A stretch of DNA of 64,000 bases. Source: Yamadazyma tenuis. Lineage: Eukaryota > Ascomycota > Pichiomycetes > Serinales > Debaryomycetaceae. Of the stretch, positions 20,454-28,615 are shown piece after piece. Positions within the stretch are counted from its first letter, which is position 1. Each line of letters opens with the position of its first letter. The stretch is from NCBI RefSeq assembly GCF_029203305.1, contig NC_089463.1, forward strand, positions 761,001-825,000. Reading direction: 5' to 3'. The notes under the pieces are model-generated. The model worked only from the letters and a program-made list of their open reading frames with translations. It had not been told where the DNA came from and did no database searches. The position numbers were made by a program, and so were the translations under genes.

Positions 20454-22556
20454 TTACTTGTAAGCTTCTTCCACTCTGTCCTTACAAGACTCCAAGATCT
20501 TTTTTCTTTGTAACTTTTGTGCTGAAGTAACAAAACCGTTTTGTGGAGTCCATTCTTCGTCCAATAACACGATATTTTGCAATAATTCGATACCCCTTAA
20601 CCCTTGAGACTTACCGGTGGCCAAAAGGGATTTTAAAACTGCCTTCGAAACCTTCTTGTCGTGACACAAGTCAGCCAAAGCCTTTGACTTCAACTCGGAA
20701 TCAGAGTAGATGTTCGATTCCTTCAAAAAACTTCTCAAATGAGGTTCGTTTGGTAAAATCATAGCCACAGGCTTAACTTTGGTCTGATCAGCATAAACAC
20801 AAAGGTTCAAGACGTTTGTGTTTGATCTGTAAATAGATTCCAACTTTTCCAAAGCAATATATTCACCATTCAAAGTCTTCACCAAGTTCTTTCTTCTATC
20901 AATGACCTTCAAGTTACCGTTGGCAGTCCATTCACAGATATCACCAGTCTTGAACCAGCCATCTGGAGTGAAAGCATCGGCCGTTTCCTTTTCATTCTTA
21001 TAGTATTCCTTGGTGACAGGTGGACCTTGTAACAATAATTCACCTTGGTTGTTCTTAGCAAAGTAACCAGCTTCTGGAACGTCAATCAACTTGGCGGTGA
21101 CGGAACCCAAAAGACAACCAGCAATTTCGAAATCAAAGTGATCAGGGTCAACAATAGTGGTATTGGCAACGGTCTCTGTTAAACCGTAACCCATCAACAT
21201 GGGACAAATCAAGGTACTGATAAACACTTGTGCATCTCTGGAAATTGGAGAACCACCGTTAAGACACAACTTCAAACAACCACCGGTGGCCTGCTTAACC
21301 TTTTTGAAAATCACATCGAACAATCCTGAACCAGGCATATTGTAGTCCTTAAATGCCAACTTGGCCTTGAAAGCAGCCCAAAAGATTTTTTGGGTGAGTG
21401 GAGGCAATTCCTTAACCTTGGCCAAAATTCCTTTTCTAACCGATTCCCAAACGGCTGCAACCCCAACCATGACAGTCGGTTTGAATTCAATCAAATCAGA
21501 TTTACAGTTTTTACAGGATGCGTCAGTCAACGTCTTGACGTTGGCATATCCCAAAGTAGCACCCCACCAGAAACAAGTCACTTCAAACGCCAATTCAAAG
21601 ATGTGAGCCAATGGCAAGAATGCAACCACCCTATCGGTGTTTTGCACCACGTTTCTACCAGCTACGGTGGAAACTCCACCCACACCCGAAACAACATTTT
21701 CGTGGGATAACACCACCCCCTTTGGGTCCCCGGTGGAACCAGAGGTGTACATGATACACGTCAAGTCTTCGGGCTTGGCGGTCTTGATGGCATATTTGGG
21801 GTCGTTTTCAACTTCTTTACCCAATTTGAGTACATCTTCGTAGCTGATAAAGGTGATATCGGGGTTTATTTCCAAGATCTTCGCCTTGGCCTCGGAGGCA
21901 GACTTGTAGAAAAGCCCGCCTTGACGCTTGTCGTTCTCATCAATTGGGTCAAAGTGGATGATATACTTGATGGAGGTGGCTTGCTTGATCGGATTGATCA
22001 AGTTGCCCAACAACAAGTTATCGGTGAACACAGCCGAACTGTCAGTTTGCACCAACGAATGGGTCAATCCTTTTTCCCCCAAGGTGTCATAGGCGGTGAC
22101 AATGGGAATGTTCTGAGAGCTACAAGCCAAATAGGTTTGCATCCATTTGTGGGAGGTGGACGCAAAAATGTGCAACTTGTTGGCCTGTTCAGGCTCAATT
22201 CCCAACTTGACCAACCCCTTTCCGTAGGTGGTGACCAAGTCCAATAAGTCGGGAAATGTGATGAATTGATAAGGAGAGTTTTCATAAAAGAGCCATTCCT
22301 TCTCCACCGTCTGCTCTTGTCCATCAATGATTTTCTTGACGCTCTTGATTTCCGAGTGCACCTCCTTCAAGTCTCTCCAGCCCATGGCATTTCGGGAGCC
22401 ATTTCTCTTGACACATTCCTGGAAGAATTCAAATACAGTGCTGGCCTTGGAGTCAACAGGTCTCAAAACACATCCATCTTTCTGGGTGACCTTTCTTCTG
22501 GGAGCTGTTTCACCCGGCTGGGCAGGTCCTACAGCGGTGGTTAATTGATAGACCAT
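20454..22556 (-). CDS. FAA4: Long-chain fatty acyl-CoA synthetase (Faa1/Faa4 type)
   Basis: A 700-residue ANL-superfamily enzyme that activates C12-C18 fatty acids to acyl-CoA with ATP. It has the AMP-binding P-loop YTSGSTGDPKGVVLSHENVV, the middle motif YGLTET, and the FACS signature DGWFKTGDICEW...VIDRRKNLVKTLNGEYIALEKLE. The length fits yeast Faa1/Faa4 (about 700) and not the peroxisomal Faa2 (744), and there is no C-terminal PTS1. Faa1 versus Faa4 cannot be told apart here, since the CTG clade usually has fewer paralogs. A TATA box (22617-22625) lies about 60 bp upstream. The 0.9-kb upstream region has AGGGG elements and a large inverted repeat. Confidence 0.95.
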   Translation of the reverse strand: MVYQLTTAVGPAQPGETAPRRKVTQKDGCVLRPVDSKASTVFEFFQECVKRNGSRNAMGWRDLKEVHSEIKSVKKIIDGQEQTVEKEWLFYENSPYQFITFPDLLDLVTTYGKGLVKLGIEPEQANKLHIFASTSHKWMQTYLACSSQNIPIVTAYDTLGEKGLTHSLVQTDSSAVFTDNLLLGNLINPIKQATSIKYIIHFDPIDENDKRQGGLFYKSASEAKAKILEINPDITFISYEDVLKLGKEVENDPKYAIKTAKPEDLTCIMYTSGSTGDPKGVVLSHENVVSGVGGVSTVAGRNVVQNTDRVVAFLPLAHIFELAFEVTCFWWGATLGYANVKTLTDASCKNCKSDLIEFKPTVMVGVAAVWESVRKGILAKVKELPPLTQKIFWAAFKAKLAFKDYNMPGSGLFDVIFKKVKQATGGCLKLCLNGGSPISRDAQVFISTLICPMLMGYGLTETVANTTIVDPDHFDFEIAGCLLGSVTAKLIDVPEAGYFAKNNQGELLLQGPPVTKEYYKNEKETADAFTPDGWFKTGDICEWTANGNLKVIDRRKNLVKTLNGEYIALEKLESIYRSNTNVLNLCVYADQTKVKPVAMILPNEPHLRSFLKESNIYSDSELKSKALADLCHDKKVSKAVLKSLLATGKSQGLRGIELLQNIVLLDEEWTPQNGFVTSAQKLQRKKILESCKDRVEEAYK

Positions 22557-23500
22557 TGTAATTTAATAAAAACCAATAGTTTTGGGGGCGAGAAATCCGA
22601 GAGGGGGATGCAGATGTATATATAATGGAGAAAAAATCCCGTTTGGCCTATGCCAGAAAAATTGTCCGCAGACCTAACCGAAAACAGAAACTTGAGTGTG
22701 AATTTTAGTCATCACCCAGGGGAAATGTTGGGGAGCAAGAGCCTAACCAAATTTTGGGTCGGTAGTATGGAGCTATTGATATTATAATTACGAGGGGCTG
22801 CGTTATCCTCGGGGGCATAACTTCCAACAAGGTCAGCTGCCATAGCAAAGTTGCGGCGAAACGGCAACCAGCAACGCCGCGACATCCGCGACATATTCTC
22901 CGTCTTTGCGGGACATCTGCCCCTGCGAGGGGTGTTTAGGATCGGCTGGTGCTAACTACTAGTTACAGGTAAGGGAAATGTGATGAGAGCTGGCCCTCCG
23001 TCGCAGGCATAAGACTGGAAGCCGGAATTGATGCTGAATTTTCAATTGGTGTGGGTGGAAGAATTCCGAGGATGGACTAATAATAGAACCGAGCTTTCCC
23101 CAACAGATATGGGATAACAAGTCCCGGGGCACCATTGGATAGATTAATGGGCAAAGATCGGGCACCAGGATCCGGAGCTAGTCACATGACTGCCATCTTG
23201 GCAGATTGCGTTTGTGTGGTTGGGGCATTGTAGATCTGCTTGCGAAGGTGCTCGTCTCAGGGTTTTTGTTGGGGAACAAATATGTTCCCCAACAACGACA
23301 TCGCATTCGTGCTGCAAAATGTCGGGGTGCTGCTGACATAAACCGCGACATTGGCCATGGTCTTCGGTTGTGATGGTGATCAGCTACCATTGGGGTGGGT
23401 GATGGGACAGAACTTCCAGATTTGATATTTAGCTCCCCAAACATTTACAATCATAATTCTACCTCATAATTTATTAATATTAATTAGCTCTATAACTCTA
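22557..23500. promoter_or_regulatory. Long upstream region of the acyl-CoA synthetase gene
   Basis: 944 bp separate the acyl-CoA synthetase start from the INO1 stop. It contains a TATA box for the synthetase (TATATATAA, 22617-22625, read on the minus strand), and four AGGGG stress-element cores at 22602-22606, 22718-22722, 22793-22797 and 22928-22932. A tandem 9-mer CCGCGACAT lies at 22877-22894, with a third copy at 23343-23351. A 30-bp inverted repeat lies at 23266-23295, with isolated half-sites at 22726-22737 and 23096-23105. The small frames in this region (e.g. 22712-22894) carry no coding signal. The INO1 3' UTR must also lie here. Confidence 0.6.
23266..23295. repeat. Perfect inverted repeat, 13-bp arms, 4-bp spacer
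   Basis: Left arm TTGTTGGGGAACA (23266-23278), spacer AATA, right arm TGTTCCCCAACAA (23283-23295). It lies 206 bp downstream of the INO1 stop and about 710 bp upstream of the acyl-CoA synthetase start. It could be a dimeric operator or an RNA hairpin in the INO1 3' UTR. The half-site recurs singly as TGTTGGGGAGCA (22726-22737) and TTCCCCAACA (23096-23105), which favours a protein-binding site. Confidence 0.85.
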
Positions 23501-25066
23501 CTAAAGCAACCGCTCTTCGAATCTCAATTCGTTATTCACGGGCAATCCCACCAATAATCTCAACAAGTTTTCCACTGCCAACCGTTGCTTGTTCAACCCA
23601 TTAATAGGCTTGAATCCTGGCTTGGACAATGGAGCCTTCAACCAGTAACTCAACAACGTCAACACCGCATAGAAGTTGTCATAGCTGTCGTCGGATGCTC
23701 CAACCTTCTTGTAGGTGACTCTCGAAAAGAACTCGGTCATCACCACCAAATCAATGATCAATGGAGTGGCCAACAAAGAGTCTTCACACACATTGTGAAT
23801 AGAGATCTTGTTATGTCCACCCAACATCAACTCACTGTAGTACTCATCCATGGCAACCTTAGAATCCTTGACCGCAGGCACGTACTTAATGACGATACAG
23901 TGATCGACTTTTCTTCCGGTTTCGTCGTTGTAAAGAATCTCATTACTTTCGATAATATCATCAACCACTGAAGACTTTGAGATCTCCTTTGATCTAAATT
24001 GTTTGGGAGCAGACAAATTGTATCCATCGTTGTTACCCAAGTGGTTATAAGAGGCAATGGAAACTGGACGAATACCGGCATCCACCAAGAATTGTGCCAA
24101 CACAGACTTGACCTTGGTTTGTCCACTCTTGAAGTCATCTCCACCAATGAAAGATTTGTATTGTGCAGCCAATTCAATCACACCCGGAACAAAAGTATTT
24201 TGAGGAGATCCATTGATGTATGGAACACCTTCCAAAATACTGGCAACAGCGAAAACAGAAGATGGAGATACTTCTTCGTGGTTTTCCTTGATAGCCTTGA
24301 TAAAATTTTCGGCAGTATCGTTGACTCCTTCAATAATTTCAGAGTATCTTTCAGTGTTAGCAGTCCACAAAACGATCACCTTATCCAACTTGTTCTTTGC
24401 CTTGAAATCATTAATATCCTTTCTGATTTTTTCAACATCCTTCCATTTGTTCTTCAAGTCAACTTCTCCCTTGGCATCGATATTGGAGACGTTATCGGCT
24501 CTTTCCTTTTGATTCAAAGCAATGAAATCAGGATAGTATACAGATGGTAAAGGTTCGATGTCATCAATGTATGAGTACAATTGTTTCTGCAAATCGATGT
24601 CCAACACTTGGGCTCTCTTCATGGCCTTGTCCAATTTCAACTTGGAGATATCCCATCCACCAACAACAAAGTCATTGGGGTTAACCATTGGTAAGATTGA
24701 GTTGAAAGGAGCGTAGATATCGTTACCTTCAGCATCAACTCCCAACTTCACGGTGGAAGATTGGGTAACCGAACCGTAGTAGTTAGGCTTGACGACCCTT
24801 TCTTTGGTTTCAAAGGAAATGTTGTGTTTATTGGCTAATACAGCACCCACCAACGTGGTACCATTGTTACCACCTAAACCAACCAACATCAACCCCAACT
24901 TAGGGACTTTCAACTCGGTCTTGAATTCGTAGTCGGTCTTAGTAGGAGTGACGTTCAATGCTCCAGCTTCACCCTTTTCGACAATAGCATTTTCGTAAGT
25001 GAAGGTAGTCTTTAACACGTCCTCGGACTTGGTAGCTTTAGCGGAATTGAAAGTAACTTGGACCAT
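23501..25066 (-). CDS. INO1: Myo-inositol-3-phosphate synthase Ino1
   Basis: A 521-residue enzyme that converts glucose-6-phosphate to 1D-myo-inositol-3-phosphate using bound NAD, the first step of inositol and phosphatidylinositol synthesis. The Rossmann motif [19 protein letters not shown], the following [12 protein letters not shown] region, and the catalytic-domain blocks [28 protein letters not shown] and SKSSVVDDI are all intact. ATG 25066 is used because the frame above it reaches only a TTG at 25078. A TATA box (25147-25154) lies 81 bp upstream. The promoter also has a 16-bp palindrome, a CCAAT box and a weak Ino2/Ino4-type element. Confidence 0.97.
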   Translation of the reverse strand: MVQVTFNSAKATKSEDVLKTTFTYENAIVEKGEAGALNVTPTKTDYEFKTELKVPKLGLMLVGLGGNNGTTLVGAVLANKHNISFETKERVVKPNYYGSVTQSSTVKLGVDAEGNDIYAPFNSILPMVNPNDFVVGGWDISKLKLDKAMKRAQVLDIDLQKQLYSYIDDIEPLPSVYYPDFIALNQKERADNVSNIDAKGEVDLKNKWKDVEKIRKDINDFKAKNKLDKVIVLWTANTERYSEIIEGVNDTAENFIKAIKENHEEVSPSSVFAVASILEGVPYINGSPQNTFVPGVIELAAQYKSFIGGDDFKSGQTKVKSVLAQFLVDAGIRPVSIASYNHLGNNDGYNLSAPKQFRSKEISKSSVVDDIIESNEILYNDETGRKVDHCIVIKYVPAVKDSKVAMDEYYSELMLGGHNKISIHNVCEDSLLATPLIIDLVVMTEFFSRVTYKKVGASDDSYDNFYAVLTLLSYWLKAPLSKPGFKPINGLNKQRLAVENLLRLLVGLPVNNELRFEERLL

Positions 25067-25146
25067 AGTGTGAACCAATAAATAATCTGTGTAAGATGAG
25101 TATGAATAAACAGAATCTTTTGGCCAACTTGGGGGGATTTATCCCC

Positions 25147-25172
25147 TATTTATAGTGGGTATTTGTGGCAAC
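25147..25172 (-). promoter_or_regulatory. INO1 TATA box and PEP4-shared 16-mer
   Basis: On the minus strand TATAAATA occupies 25154-25147. Immediately upstream, GGGTATTTGTGGCAAC at 25157-25172 (plus strand) is identical to 8870-8885 in the PEP4 promoter. It is in the same orientation relative to the gene it precedes, since both genes are on the minus strand. Confidence 0.6.
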
Positions 25173-25217
25173 ACGATTCCTCCAACCCCACCGCAAGTTA
25201 CACAAAATCACCGCACC

Positions 25218-25233
25218 CGCCGAACGTTCGGCG
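25218..25233. promoter_or_regulatory. 16-bp perfect palindrome in the INO1 promoter
   Basis: CGCCGAACGTTCGGCG is self-complementary over all 16 bases and lies about 150 bp upstream of the INO1 ATG. It contains CCG-N6-CGG, an everted pair of CGG triplets of the sort bound by Zn2Cys6 dimers. The factor is unknown. Confidence 0.65.
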
Positions 25234-25287
25234 AAAATAGCGCGTGCCACGCCCCCGTACATAATAAACAATTGTACTAGCAACTTG

Positions 25288-25315
25288 ATTGGTCGGCACG
25301 GGATATTTTCACAGG
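25288..25315 (-). promoter_or_regulatory. CCAAT box and weak ICRE-like element upstream of INO1
   Basis: ATTGG at 25288-25292 reads CCAAT on the minus strand (core CCAATCA), a HAP-complex type site. TTTTCACAGG at 25306-25315 is one mismatch from the inositol/choline element core TYTTCACATG. In CTG-clade yeasts Ino2/Ino4 targets may have been rewired, so the function is uncertain. Confidence 0.35.
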
Positions 25316-25806
25316 AATGACACTAATCGGGAAGGTGTTTATGGAAGTAGAGACAGAAACGGTGAAAAGGAGGCGTATTGTTGTACAGAGACAATATTAA
25401 ATAGGGGAAACGAGCATTTGTCCAGTCAACCGGAGTAGACCCGGCGGTGGTAGTTGTACAGCTGTCCAAGTACTTGGAACTTACAAGACCGAGGAATTTT
25501 GGCAATTGAGAAGAGAAGAGAGTTTCAACATTCCTGGAACTGCCATTAAAAATGATCTGAATTCCACATCGAACTCTGACCCATACACCCATCGAAGTTC
25601 CGATATCTTCCCAATAGTTGCTGGTGCCTGACTCGGTAGACCAGTGTGGCCAATGTAACCTTATTCTTCACATTGATTCAAATGATTTGTTTTTAATGAT
25701 GATTATTCCTTTGGTCAGATCCAATTGCATACTCATAGTAAAACTAGTGAAACAACTTGGTAGCCTATCCCAAAACCTGTCCATTCACTATCTTAATTAT
25801 TGGTGT

Positions 25807-25955
25807 GTTTCACAAGCTTGTGCAATTGAGCTGCGCACGCGACATCAAAACTTGTCTCACATGCTTGGGCAAGTAAGCTGCGCACGCAGAATCCAAACTT
25901 GTCTCACAAGCTTGGCCAATTGAGCTGCGCACGCAGAATCCAACAGTCTCACGTG
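25807..25955. repeat. 47-bp minisatellite, three units
   Basis: Units run 25807-25853, 25854-25900 and 25901-25945. Each starts GTYTCACAWGCTTG and contains GAGCTGCGCACGC or AAGCTGCGCACGC. The third unit is two bases short, and a truncated fourth start (GTCTCACGTG, 25946-25955) creates a CACGTG E-box. Units 2 and 3 are nearly identical; unit 1 is more diverged. The repeats are not in frame with any gene. Confidence 0.85.
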
Positions 25956-26395
25956 TCAGTCTCCTCGTACTCAAAAACGTGCCCGAGAAGCTGGAGGGAC
26001 ATGGCCAGGCCAAGAGATGATCGGTGTGTACCAACCACCAACTACCCGATATGCGCACAAAAAATTGCCCTTATAATGCATGCCCAAACCACAAACTAAC
26101 CAATAGAACCTCCACATGGTGTTTAGGTCAGGCGAGTCTGAAGTCACGCCGTGGAAGGCGATACCAAATGCCTCATAAACCATTAAACCTCTGTCTTAGT
26201 GGGAATTCCAGTTGCGGAATAATAATCTTTAAAAGCGTTTTAGATAAAATAGTAGCTCTTTAGCCGAAATTCGCTTTGAATAGCCATAAAAAGCCTTTGA
26301 AAGGCTAATATCTGCAGATACAATTGACCAAAAATATCCCAACAAATCTCATAATAATTGTACAGTTATGTGATATTTCCCGTGCATTGACTGGT

Positions 26396-26423
26396 GCTGG
26401 TGAGCAATCAGTTTGCAACCAGC
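26396..26423. promoter_or_regulatory. Ace2/Swi5-type sites upstream of the chitinase
   Basis: AACCAGC at 26417-26423 and GCTGGT (ACCAGC on the minus strand) at 26396-26401 match the ACCAGC core bound by Ace2 and Swi5. They lie about 460-490 bp upstream of the chitinase ATG. In S. cerevisiae and C. albicans, Ace2 drives daughter-specific chitinase expression for cell separation. Confidence 0.5.
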
Positions 26424-26883
26424 GTCTATTACAAGGGAACATGTTACCCCACAATTTGCTATTGTCGGTTTCAGACCAAATACTACCATCAGAACATTCG
26501 CAAGTCCTCTAATACAATAGGGTTTTGTCCCAACAATTGTTTTCTCTTATTCTAACGATGTACTAGCCTAATTGTAATGGCGCGGAGATGCAGGAATGGA
26601 TGCAAAAATATTTGCGAAAGTGCTGGATGCGAATACCGATTAGGATAAGATGGAGCATCTTTAGGACGTAGAGCCAGCACCCACTAAGAAATAATGCCAT
26701 CGTAGGGAAGTTTAGACCTTCTAATGACGCAAGGCCAAGGTTCCTATTCGGGCTCGAAATGATTGGGGTTATGCTTTGGAAATTTGGCAACTGACCAATT
26801 CCATATTTAAGAAGCCTTTTCCAGCTTACATTCTTATCTCTACACAAATTTGATACCCCCTCGTCGTTCCTTTTCTTCTCATT

Positions 26884-28587
26884 ATGATATCAGTGTTGCT
26901 TGCTTTGGCTTTGACAGCCAATGTGTGGGGATTTGATATTTCGTCTCAGTCGAATGTGGCAGTTTATTGGGGCCAAAATTCCTATGGTCTGCAAACCAGA
27001 TTGAAAGACTACTGTGTTGACGAAGTTGACATTGTTCTTTTGTCTTTCTTATACTCATTCCCAGATGACCTTCAACTTAACTTTGCCAATCAGTGCTCTG
27101 GTACCTTCTCCGATGGTTTGGCAGACTGTGAGACTATTGGTGAGGATATCGCCTACTGTCAGGAGCAGGGAAAAATTGTTTTATTATCTATGGGAGGTGC
27201 TACTGGGAGCTATGGATTTACTGATGACGACGAAGCAACCGACTTTGCATCCACCTTATGGAACAAGTTTGGAGGTGGTTCTGACGATGAAAGACCTTTT
27301 GGAGATGCTATAGTTGACGGGTTCGACTTTGATATTGAACTGAATGTACAAACTGGGATGGCTGCTTTAGGTAAAGGTTTATTGACCCAGTTTGAAAAAG
27401 ATTCTTCAAGAAAGTTTTACTTGTCTGCTGCTCCCCAATGTCCTTACCCTGACGCGTCTGTTGGTGATTTAATGGAAGATGTGTCTTTGGATTTCGCCTT
27501 CATTCAGTTCTATAATAACTACTGTCTGTTGGGAACCAACTTTAACTGGGACACCTGGCAAGATTATGCTACCAACACGTCTCCGAACAAAGACATCAAG
27601 TTGTTCTTAGGTCAACCTGGTGGAACAACTGGGGCTGGTTCTGGTTATAATGATGCAAGTGTTGTTGCTGAGTATGTTAGTCAAATTTTCAACTCGGGTA
27701 ATTTTGGGGGGATCTCATTGTGGGATGCTTCACAAGCATTTTCCAATACTGATGGAAGTGAGAACTATGCACAGCAAATGAAGGCTCTTTTGGAAGGCAA
27801 TGTTGGTACCAGCAAAGCTACTCTGACCAGCAAAGATACTCTGACCAGCAAAGATACTCTGACCAGCAAAGATACTCTGACCAGCAAAGATACTCTGACC
27901 AGCAAAGATACTCTGACCAGCAAAGCTACACTGACCACCAATGTGAATGTGGCTATCCCTAGTACCAAGGCTAGCACCAGTACCGAGGCTAGCACCAGTA
28001 CCAAGGCTAGCACCAGTACCAAGGCTAGCACCAGTACCAAGGCTAGCACCAGTACCAAGGCTAGCACCAGTATCAAGGCTAGCACCAGTATCGAGGCTAG
28101 CACCAGTACGGAGGCTAGCACTAGTACGGAGGCTACCACTAGTACGGAGGCTACCACTAGTACGGAGGCTACCACTAGTACGGAGGCTACCACTAGTACC
28201 ACTACTGAAGCAGCTACTGCTGTAACCATTCCTGAAATCACCTCTAAAACCAAAATCACGAGCACAACAGCTACCACCGCTTCTACCAAGCCAACTGTAG
28301 TTGCTGATGTATCTACCTTGACAGCTTCAACTTCTCATGCGATAGTAACAACTGTCAAACCTGAAGTAGTCACCAAAACCACCACTTCAACTAGCAATGG
28401 CCAAGCCGTTACCCAAGTTTATACCTCCACAAAAACCAATACTCACGTTGTGACCAGAACCACCACAGTTCCTCCTCACATCGTCACTATTACAAACTAT
28501 TATACCCCTTCCACCTTGACCACCGTCAGAATCGTTGGCACCACCACCGTGGTTGCCACCAAGTACATGACCCCACCAGGAATGTAA
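26884..28587 (+). CDS. Secreted GH18 endochitinase with Ser/Thr-rich repeats (Cts1/Cht family)
   Basis: A 567-residue fungal class III chitinase that hydrolyses septal chitin during cell separation. A signal peptide (about 1-16) leads into the GH18 barrel with SNVAVYWGQNS and the catalytic DGFDFDIE (Glu is the proton donor), then AAPQCPYPDASVGD and FAFIQFYNNYC. Two 18-bp repeat arrays follow from about residue 309. The C-terminus is Thr/Val-rich and ends ...KYMTPPGM. It has no hydrophobic GPI signal and no Cys-rich CBM19 chitin-binding module, unlike S. cerevisiae Cts1. Three CTG codons (36, 153, 215) sit where homologs have Ser, Thr or Asn, and the repeat unit also uses CTG. Confidence 0.95.
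   Translation: MISVLLALALTANVWGFDISSQSNVAVYWGQNSYGLQTRLKDYCVDEVDIVLLSFLYSFPDDLQLNFANQCSGTFSDGLADCETIGEDIAYCQEQGKIVLLSMGGATGSYGFTDDDEATDFASTLWNKFGGGSDDERPFGDAIVDGFDFDIELNVQTGMAALGKGLLTQFEKDSSRKFYLSAAPQCPYPDASVGDLMEDVSLDFAFIQFYNNYCLLGTNFNWDTWQDYATNTSPNKDIKLFLGQPGGTTGAGSGYNDASVVAEYVSQIFNSGNFGGISLWDASQAFSNTDGSENYAQQMKALLEGNVGTSKATLTSKDTLTSKDTLTSKDTLTSKDTLTSKDTLTSKATLTTNVNVAIPSTKASTSTEASTSTKASTSTKASTSTKASTSTKASTSIKASTSIEASTSTEASTSTEATTSTEATTSTEATTSTEATTSTTTEAATAVTIPEITSKTKITSTTATTASTKPTVVADVSTLTASTSHAIVTTVKPEVVTKTTTSTSNGQAVTQVYTSTKTNTHVVTRTTTVPPHIVTITNYYTPSTLTTVRIVGTTTVVATKYMTPPGM
27808..27933 (+). repeat. 18-bp tandem repeat array 1 within the chitinase gene
   Basis: Seven units of ACCAGCAAAGATACTCTG or the GCT variant, in frame from codon 309. 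Under the standard code they read TSK(D/A)TL; with CTG as serine they read TSK(D/A)TS, a Ser/Thr-rich stalk suited to O-mannosylation. The units are almost identical, implying recent expansion or homogenisation. Confidence 0.9.
27961..28194 (+). repeat. 18-bp tandem repeat array 2 within the chitinase gene
   Basis: Thirteen units of AGTACCAAGGCTAGCACC and relatives encode ST(K/E)A(S/T)T. Units grade from Lys-containing at the 5' end to Glu-containing (AGTACGGAGGCTACCACT) at the 3' end, with an intermediate SIKAST/SIEAST block. This is a record of stepwise duplication along the array. Confidence 0.9.
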
Positions 28588-28615
28588 AACTAATACCATA
28601 GACTCTCTGGTTTAG

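Larger units (their letters stand above)
25067..26883. other. Largest intergenic region, INO1 to chitinase
   Basis: 1.8 kb of sequence upstream of two divergently transcribed genes. It holds the INO1 promoter (to about 25320), a 47-bp minisatellite (25807-25955) ending in a CACGTG box, a 15-bp hairpin-like AGCCTTTGAAAGGCT (26292-26306), and two ACCAGC-type elements for the chitinase (26396-26401, 26417-26423). Small frames here show no protein features. No tRNA or transposon remnant was recognised. Confidence 0.6.

Noticed and set aside
27765..28289. Long antisense frame (174 codons) across the chitinase repeats
   Set aside because: A Val/Leu-rich monotonous translation caused by the 18-bp repeat read on the other strand; it has no start or domain features.
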